A program made the translations under genes and the position numbers. Shown piece after piece: positions 1 through 3,751 of a stretch of 5,839 bases of DNA. Within the stretch, counting starts at the first letter, position 1; every line of letters begins with the position of its first letter. The DNA is taken from contig CAMLRH010000176.1 of NCBI GenBank assembly GCA_946482375.1, positions 1 to 5,839 of the forward strand, written 5' to 3'. Source of the DNA: an uncultured Caulobacteraceae bacterium. GTDB taxonomy: Bacteria > Pseudomonadota > Alphaproteobacteria > Caulobacterales > Caulobacteraceae. Under the pieces are notes generated by a model. The model was not told where the DNA came from and ran no database searches. It saw nothing but the letters and a program-made list of their open reading frames with translations.

Positions 1-2
1 AT

Positions 3-56
3 ATTTCTCCAGACGGCCGCTACCTCTATTACAGCCGCGACGTCACGCCGGGCCGA
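3..56 (+). CDS. Fragment of a TolB/PD40-type beta-propeller protein (possibly amidohydrolase-linked), 3' end lost
   Basis: Frame 3 from base 3 reads ISPDGRYLYYSRDVTPG. The 'SPDGRYLYYS' core is the typical blade motif of TolB-like/PD40 beta propellers, and the following 'DVTPG' is, as I remember it, seen in the large secreted amidohydrolases that carry such a propeller at the N-terminus. After about base 56 the frame turns into low-complexity Ala/Arg-rich sequence, which is just the shadow of the acyl-CoA synthetase frame. Only some 17 residues are visible, so the family call is from one motif and function cannot be given. It reads toward the ligase and is cut off by it without a stop codon. 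See the finding on the junction. Confidence 0.45.
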
Positions 57-60
57 TCCA

Positions 61-960
61 GTGCTGCGGCTGAAGCGGTCGCCGGCGGTGATAATTTCCC
101 CGTTCAGCCACGCCAGCGGCGTCTACACGCTCCTGTACGCCCTCTATCAGGCGCGGCCGCTAGTCCTTCTCGAGCGCTTCACTGTCGAGGGATGGGTCGA
201 CGCCGTGGTCAGGCATCGTCCCCGTTCGGCGAGCCTGGTCCCCACCATGGTCCGGATGATGCTGGAGTCGGATACGCCGCGCGACGCGCTCTCCAGCCTG
301 CTCGCCATCCACACCGGCACGGCGCCGCTCGATCCCGAGGAGCAGGACGAGTTCGAGGCCCGTTTTGGCGTGCCCATCCTGGTCGAGTATGGGGCGGCCG
401 AGTTCATCGGCGGCGTTGCCGGTTGGTCGCTCGCCGATTACCGGCGCTTCCGAGCGGTCAAGCGGGGAAGCGCCGGCCGCCCGCGGGCGGACGTCCAATT
501 GCGCACCGTCGATCCCGAGACCGGAGCTGTTCTGACCCCGGGCGAGGTCGGCCTGCTGGAGTTGCGGGCAGCCCGTTTCGGCCCGGGCTGGACCCGCACG
601 ACGGACCTCGCTTCGCTTGATGAGGACGGCTTTCTCTACATCCATGGCCGTTCGGACGACGCTATCAACCGGGGCGGATTCAAGATCCTCCCGGAGGAGG
701 TCGCCGCCGTCCTGCGTTTGCATCCGAACGTCGGCGACGCGGCTGTCATCGGCGTACCCGATGCGCGGCTTGGGCGGGTGCCGGTTGCGCTGATCGAGGC
801 GCACGGCGCGCGCGTGCCGGCGAAGGATCTCGAGGACTTCGCCCGTGAGCGGCTGGCCGCCTACCAGGTGCCGGTCGAGTTTCGCTACGTCGAGGCCCTG
901 CCTCGCACCACCACCCTGAAGGTCAGTCGGCCACAGCTGCGAAGCCTTCTGGGCATCTGA
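61..960 (+). CDS. AMP-forming acyl-CoA synthetase, C-terminal part (5'-truncated)
   Basis: This is the C-terminal 299 residues of an ANL-superfamily ligase, which adenylates a carboxylic acid with ATP and transfers the acyl group to CoA in the cytoplasm. Visible motifs, numbered from the GTG at 61: 'HTGTAPLD' at 84-91; the adenine-site 'EYGAAE' at 109-114; 'GSAGRP'; 'TTDL' at 180-183 with the ribose-binding Asp182; 'GRSDDAINRGGFKI' at about 196-209 (Arg197, hinge Asp199/Asp200, 'GG' at 205-206); and C-terminal 'PRTTTLKVSR' with the catalytic Lys287. Family members are about 500-550 residues. The P-loop motif (T/S-SG-T/S-TG-x-PK) and everything before it are absent, and none of the three forward frames in bases 1-60 encodes it. 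The GTG at 61 has no convincing ribosome site and is probably only the first possible start after a junction. The position before Lys287, usually Gly, is Leu286. The next gene starts 15 nt downstream, suggesting an operon. The substrate cannot be told. As it stands the protein would be inactive, unless the junction is an assembly fault. Confidence 0.85.
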   Translation: MLRLKRSPAVIISPFSHASGVYTLLYALYQARPLVLLERFTVEGWVDAVVRHRPRSASLVPTMVRMMLESDTPRDALSSLLAIHTGTAPLDPEEQDEFEARFGVPILVEYGAAEFIGGVAGWSLADYRRFRAVKRGSAGRPRADVQLRTVDPETGAVLTPGEVGLLELRAARFGPGWTRTTDLASLDEDGFLYIHGRSDDAINRGGFKILPEEVAAVLRLHPNVGDAAVIGVPDARLGRVPVALIEAHGARVPAKDLEDFARERLAAYQVPVEFRYVEALPRTTTLKVSRPQLRSLLGI

Positions 961-964
961 AAAA

Positions 965-970
965 GAGAAG
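965..970 (+). promoter_or_regulatory. Ribosome binding site of the first crotonase gene
   Basis: The purine-rich GAGAAG lies 5 nt before the ATG at 976, inside the 15-nt gap after the ligase stop. It supports that start codon and separate translation initiation within the presumed operon. Confidence 0.55.
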
Positions 971-975
971 AACGC

Positions 976-1758
976 ATGGCTTACGAAACCATCCTCGTCG
1001 AGGTGAGCGACGGCGTCGCCACGGTGACGCTGAACCGGCCGGACCGGATGAACAGCTTCAACCACACCATGACGCGCGAGTTCCGGCGTCTGTGGCTGGA
1101 GGTGCGCGATGACCCGGAGGTCCGGGTGATTGTCCTGCGGGCGCCGCCTGGGAAGGCGTTCAGCACCGGCGTCGACGTCAAGGAGGGTTGGCGCTTGCCC
1201 GGCGAACGATCTCAGCCCTTCGCCATGGACGACCCCGGCGAGTGGCTGGGCCCCAAGAGCAACAAGGTGTGGAAGCCCGTTATCCTTGCCGTCTCCGGCA
1301 TGCTGGCCGGCGGCGCCTTCTACTGGCTGAACGAGGCGGACATCGTCATCTGCTCGGAAGAGGCGACCTTCTTCGACCCGCACGTGACCTTCGGCATGGT
1401 CGCGGCCGTCGAGCCCACCGGCCTGATGGGCCGCATTAACCTCGGCCAGATTCAGCGCATGGCCCTCCTGGGTAACGACGAACGCATCAGCTCGGCTACG
1501 GCGTTGCAAATGGGTCTGGTGACCGAAGTCACCACCCTCGACGCCTTATGGGGCCGCGCGGCTGAACTCGCCGCTCTGGTCGCCGCCAAGCACACGATCG
1601 CCATCCAGGGCACGGTTCGCGCGATCTGGGAGGCGCTTGGGCAGCCGCGCGCCATCGCGGTCGCCAACGCCCTGAAATACACCCAGCTCGGAAACCCGAT
1701 CAGCACCGCCGAAGTCAGCCGCGCGGGCATCAAGACCCCTCCATGGACGCTACGCTAA
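976..1758 (+). CDS. Crotonase (enoyl-CoA hydratase/isomerase) family protein, divergent active site
   Basis: A 260-residue protein, normal length for the crotonase fold, which binds an acyl-CoA and stabilises its thioester enolate in an oxyanion hole. The N-terminal 'VATVTLNRPDRMNSF' (14-28) and the first oxyanion segment 'AFSTGVDVKE' (61-70) are typical. The second oxyanion segment reads 'GMLAGGAFYWLNEAD' (108-122), with Ala114 where the third Gly of GGG normally sits. Ungapped alignment by eye to rat mitochondrial hydratase puts Tyr116 at the Glu144 position and His136 (in 'FFDPHVTFG') at the Glu164 position, so both acid/base glutamates of classical hydratase are absent. Hydration of a trans-2-enoyl-CoA is therefore doubtful; isomerase, hydrolase, lyase or other crotonase chemistry is possible. 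The name is a family-level call only. The gene sits 15 nt after the ligase and overlaps the next start through TAATG, so it is probably co-transcribed with both and acts on the same CoA intermediate series. Confidence 0.9.
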   Translation: MAYETILVEVSDGVATVTLNRPDRMNSFNHTMTREFRRLWLEVRDDPEVRVIVLRAPPGKAFSTGVDVKEGWRLPGERSQPFAMDDPGEWLGPKSNKVWKPVILAVSGMLAGGAFYWLNEADIVICSEEATFFDPHVTFGMVAAVEPTGLMGRINLGQIQRMALLGNDERISSATALQMGLVTEVTTLDALWGRAAELAALVAAKHTIAIQGTVRAIWEALGQPRAIAVANALKYTQLGNPISTAEVSRAGIKTPPWTLR

Positions 1759-2555
1759 TGAACGATGTTGTCGCCGAAGCGCCGGTGCTGCTCTCCGAGC
1801 GGCGCGGCCGGATCGCCCTGATTACCCTCAACCGGCCCGACAGGCTGAACGCCTTGTCGGGCGAGTTGCACGAGGCGCTGATCGGAGCGCTCACAGAAGC
1901 CGCCGAGGACGAGGCCGTCGGCGCCGTGGTGCTCACCGGCGCTGGACGGGCGTTCTGCTCGGGCGGGGACCTCGGGTCCAACCGCGCCGGCATGACGCTG
2001 GAAAAGCGCGCTGACGATCTGATCCACCACTCGGAATCGGCGCGGCTGCTTCACGGCATGCCCAAGCCGACGATCGCGATGATAAACGGGGCGGCGGCGG
2101 GCGCCGGCTTGACCTTCGCCCTCGCGTGCGATCTCCGGATCGCTTCGCGCAAAGCGGTCCTGACCACGGCCTACGCCAAGGTGGCGCTGTCCGGCGACTA
2201 CGGCGTCAGCTATTTCCTCACCCGGCTGGTCGGACCGGCCAAGGCGCGAGAGTTGCTCTTCCTCAGCGACAAGCTGGATGCGGAGGAGGCGCTGCGGGTC
2301 GGCCTCGTCAATCGGGTAGAGGACGAGGAGCGTCTGCTGGAGATGACGATGGCTCTCGCCGAGCGGCTGGCCGACGGTCCCGGCGTCGCCTTCCGCTACA
2401 TGAAGCAGAACCTGATCTTGGCTGAAACCGAGGCCCTGGGGCCGGTGCTTGAGCGCGAGGCTTACAATATGGCCCGCTGCGGACGCACGGGCGACGCTGC
2501 CGAGGCGGGGGCCGCATTTCGGGAGAAGCGTTCGCCGGTCTTCCTGTCCCGTTAG
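1758..2555 (+). CDS. Enoyl-CoA hydratase/isomerase family protein (crotonase, PaaG/isomerase-like)
   Basis: A 265-residue crotonase if started at the ATG at 1758, which overlaps the preceding TAA by one base (TAATG) and suggests translational coupling. An in-frame ATG at 1743 would add five residues; neither has a strong ribosome site. From 1758: 'IALITLNRPDRLNAL' (19-33), first oxyanion segment 'AFCSGGDL' (65-72), second oxyanion segment 'GAAAGAGLTFALACDLRIA' (111-129), then 'KVALSGDYGVSYFLTRLVG' (141-159) and 'AEEALRVGLVNRV'. By eye the two hydratase glutamates are replaced by Thr119 and Tyr139. Asp147 falls where PaaG-type ring-enoyl-CoA isomerases have the Asp of 'PDxGG', so double-bond isomerase chemistry is a better guess than hydration. 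It is clearly diverged from its upstream neighbour and is not a recent duplicate. It ends 5 nt from the end of the convergent regulator gene. It may act after the ligase in breakdown of an unsaturated or cyclic acyl-CoA; the substrate is unknown. Confidence 0.9.
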   Translation: MNDVVAEAPVLLSERRGRIALITLNRPDRLNALSGELHEALIGALTEAAEDEAVGAVVLTGAGRAFCSGGDLGSNRAGMTLEKRADDLIHHSESARLLHGMPKPTIAMINGAAAGAGLTFALACDLRIASRKAVLTTAYAKVALSGDYGVSYFLTRLVGPAKARELLFLSDKLDAEEALRVGLVNRVEDEERLLEMTMALAERLADGPGVAFRYMKQNLILAETEALGPVLEREAYNMARCGRTGDAAEAGAAFREKRSPVFLSR

Positions 2556-2560
2556 GTCGC

Positions 2561-3496
2561 TCAGGCTACTGCATGAGATGGCGGCTGGACGCCTTCACGC
2601 GCAAACTGCTCGGCCAGCTTCCAGAACCACTCTACCGGCGCCGAGTGCACGCCGGGCTTGCGCAGGAGGTAGAGCCGGCTGGCTATGGGAAAGCCGGTGA
2701 GGGGGCGCAGCACCATATCGGGAAAGCCATCGTTGGGTTCCCGCACCTGGTCCGACCATCGGTGCAGGATGGTGGACAGCCGCCGCCGGGCGGCAAATCG
2801 CAACTGCGTGCCGTAGTGCGGTTCATTGGACTCGATCAGCTCCGCGCCGGCTTCCCGGAACGGATCGTACCAGGCCTGCACATAGGCGGCGCCGATATAG
2901 TGGGGGAAGATGGCGATCCGGACGCCGCGCACGTCGCCCGGTCCGATCTGTGACAGCCTCGCCAGGGGGCATTCCTCGGGGATCGCCAGCACGGGGCTGC
3001 TGGTGCAAAGCAGCACGCTTTCCAGTCCTCGCCCGTCGAACGGCGCGGCCGCGAGGGTCAGGTCGAGCTTGTCCTGGCGGAGGTGTTCGACCAGCCGCGG
3101 AGTGTAGCCATCCTCGATATCGATGCGCAGTGACGGATGGCGCGCCGAGAACTCGTCAATGAGGGCGACGCGGCGCGGCACCTCGCGCGAGAAGCTGGGT
3201 GATCCAAGACTGATCTTCGACCTGGCCCCGCTTCTGAGGCGCCACACCGTCTGATCGAGCTGCTGCATCGCCTGCTGGAGATTGCGCGCCTCTTCCAGGA
3301 ATCGGACGCCCTCGTCCGTCAGTCGCACATTATGAGGTTTGCGGATGAACAGCGTGAAGCCGAGCTGTTCTTCCAGCCGCTTGATCAGCAACGATAGCCG
3401 GGGTTGCGAGACGCTGAGCTTCTCGGCCGCCTTCGTAAAAGACAACTTTTCCGCCACGGCGATAAACGGCTTCAACAGTCTTACGTCGATGCTCAT
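2561..3496 (-). CDS. LysR-family transcriptional regulator
   Basis: A 311-residue protein of standard length for the LysR family. The N-terminal winged helix-turn-helix is clear: 'LLKPFIAVAEKLSFTKAAEKLSVSQPRLSLLIKRLEEQLGFTLF' spans residues 7-50, with the recognition helix around 29-41, then 'VRLTDEG' and a linker helix. From about residue 92 ('SKISLGSPSF') comes the periplasmic-binding-like effector domain, with 'HPSLRIDIEDGYTPRLVEHLRQDKLDLTLAAAP' as its typical first lobe. The start at 3496 gives the usual short lead before the helix-turn-helix and is preceded by AGG at 3507-3505, 8 nt upstream. It diverges from the TonB-dependent receptor gene across 255 bp and converges with the second crotonase. 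In this family such placement usually means control of the divergent gene plus autoregulation, with a small pathway metabolite as inducer; that is inference here. The inducer cannot be predicted. Confidence 0.95.
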   Translation of the reverse strand: MSIDVRLLKPFIAVAEKLSFTKAAEKLSVSQPRLSLLIKRLEEQLGFTLFIRKPHNVRLTDEGVRFLEEARNLQQAMQQLDQTVWRLRSGARSKISLGSPSFSREVPRRVALIDEFSARHPSLRIDIEDGYTPRLVEHLRQDKLDLTLAAAPFDGRGLESVLLCTSSPVLAIPEECPLARLSQIGPGDVRGVRIAIFPHYIGAAYVQAWYDPFREAGAELIESNEPHYGTQLRFAARRRLSTILHRWSDQVREPNDGFPDMVLRPLTGFPIASRLYLLRKPGVHSAPVEWFWKLAEQFAREGVQPPSHAVA

Positions 3497-3527
3497 GACC
3501 CGCGCCTGATCTGCTGCCGACCTTCAC

Positions 3528-3545
3528 CATAATCGTTCCGATATG
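3528..3545. promoter_or_regulatory. Imperfect palindrome upstream of the LysR gene (candidate operator)
   Basis: The stretch CATAATCGTTCCGATATG has a perfect core ATCG-ttc-CGAT (3532-3542), and the outer CAT/ATG also pair if one extra A in the left arm is bulged. Its centre is about 41 bases upstream of the regulator's ATG, a plausible place for autoregulation. It does not fit the T-N11-A spacing exactly, so binding by the LysR protein is only a guess. Confidence 0.35.
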
Positions 3546-3606
3546 AAGGGCCGACACATCATTCATGACAGCAATTGCCCCGTCTCCGTACCGTGAGGGG
3601 CGGTCC

Positions 3607-3675
3607 GGACGATCCTATCCCTTTGAATTTGCGGGGCTCAAGCAGTGTTTTGCCCGCATTCAGGACGGATCGTCC
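3607..3675. repeat. Pair of inverted 9-bp repeats with an internal palindrome
   Basis: GGACGATCC (3607-3615) is the exact reverse complement of GGATCGTCC (3667-3675), with 51 bases between the arms. The right arm is also part of a local palindrome, GGACG-gat-CGTCC (3663-3675), with 5-bp arms. Both lie upstream of the receptor gene. They could be paired half-sites for a dimeric or tetrameric regulator, or chance in GC-rich DNA; the 9-bp match is suggestive and no more. Confidence 0.4.
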
Positions 3676-3718
3676 CGGCCGGGCGGCGCGCATAGACGCG
3701 ACCGCGCATCACAGATGA

Positions 3719-3733
3719 CCGCTTTGCAAGCGG
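3719..3733. promoter_or_regulatory. Perfect inverted repeat just before the receptor start (operator or 5'-UTR hairpin)
   Basis: CCGCTT-TGC-AAGCGG is a perfect 6-bp inverted repeat around 3 bases. It ends 18 bases before the receptor ATG and 11 bases before the AGGA ribosome site. If transcribed it could fold into a small GC-rich hairpin next to the site; as DNA it could be an operator. No run of T follows, so it is not a typical terminator. Confidence 0.4.
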
Positions 3734-3744
3734 CGGAACGGGGT

Positions 3745-3748
3745 AGGA
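3745..3748 (+). promoter_or_regulatory. Ribosome binding site of the TonB-dependent receptor gene
   Basis: AGGA within 'GGGTAGGAAAC' lies immediately before the ATG at 3752. The 3-nt spacing is short but usable. It fixes this start over the next in-frame ATG at 3797, which would leave only an 11-residue leader. Confidence 0.5.
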
Positions 3749-3751
3749 AAC

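Larger units (their letters stand above)
3497..3751. promoter_or_regulatory. Divergent intergenic region between LysR regulator and TonB-dependent receptor
   Basis: These 255 bases separate two divergent starts and must hold both promoters. I find no convincing -35/-10 pair on either strand. The region is somewhat less GC-rich near the regulator (3528-3575) and contains three inverted-repeat elements listed separately. Small open frames crossing it run into the neighbouring genes in the wrong frame and show no protein-like composition, so I do not call a gene here. A LysR box (T-N11-A inside a dyad) was looked for and not found in a clean form. Confidence 0.6.

Noticed and set aside
160..1509. 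Long open frame on the minus strand (449 codons) opposite the ligase and first crotonase
   Set aside because: Its translation is rich in Arg, Asp, Gly and His with no family motif, and it lies opposite two genes with clear catalytic motifs. It is the usual high-GC antisense shadow.
976..2555. The two crotonases as a recent tandem duplication
   Set aside because: Beyond common family motifs the proteins differ strongly, including in the oxyanion and catalytic segments, so they are distant paralogues.
3528..3545. Classical LysR box (T-N11-A)
   Set aside because: A dyad is present, but the T-to-A spacing within it is off by one or more, so I list it only as a generic palindrome.
3623..3651. 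Sigma-70-like promoter for the receptor (TTGAAT plus a TGTTTT box 17 nt later)
   Set aside because: The -10 match is too weak in this GC-rich context to call a promoter.
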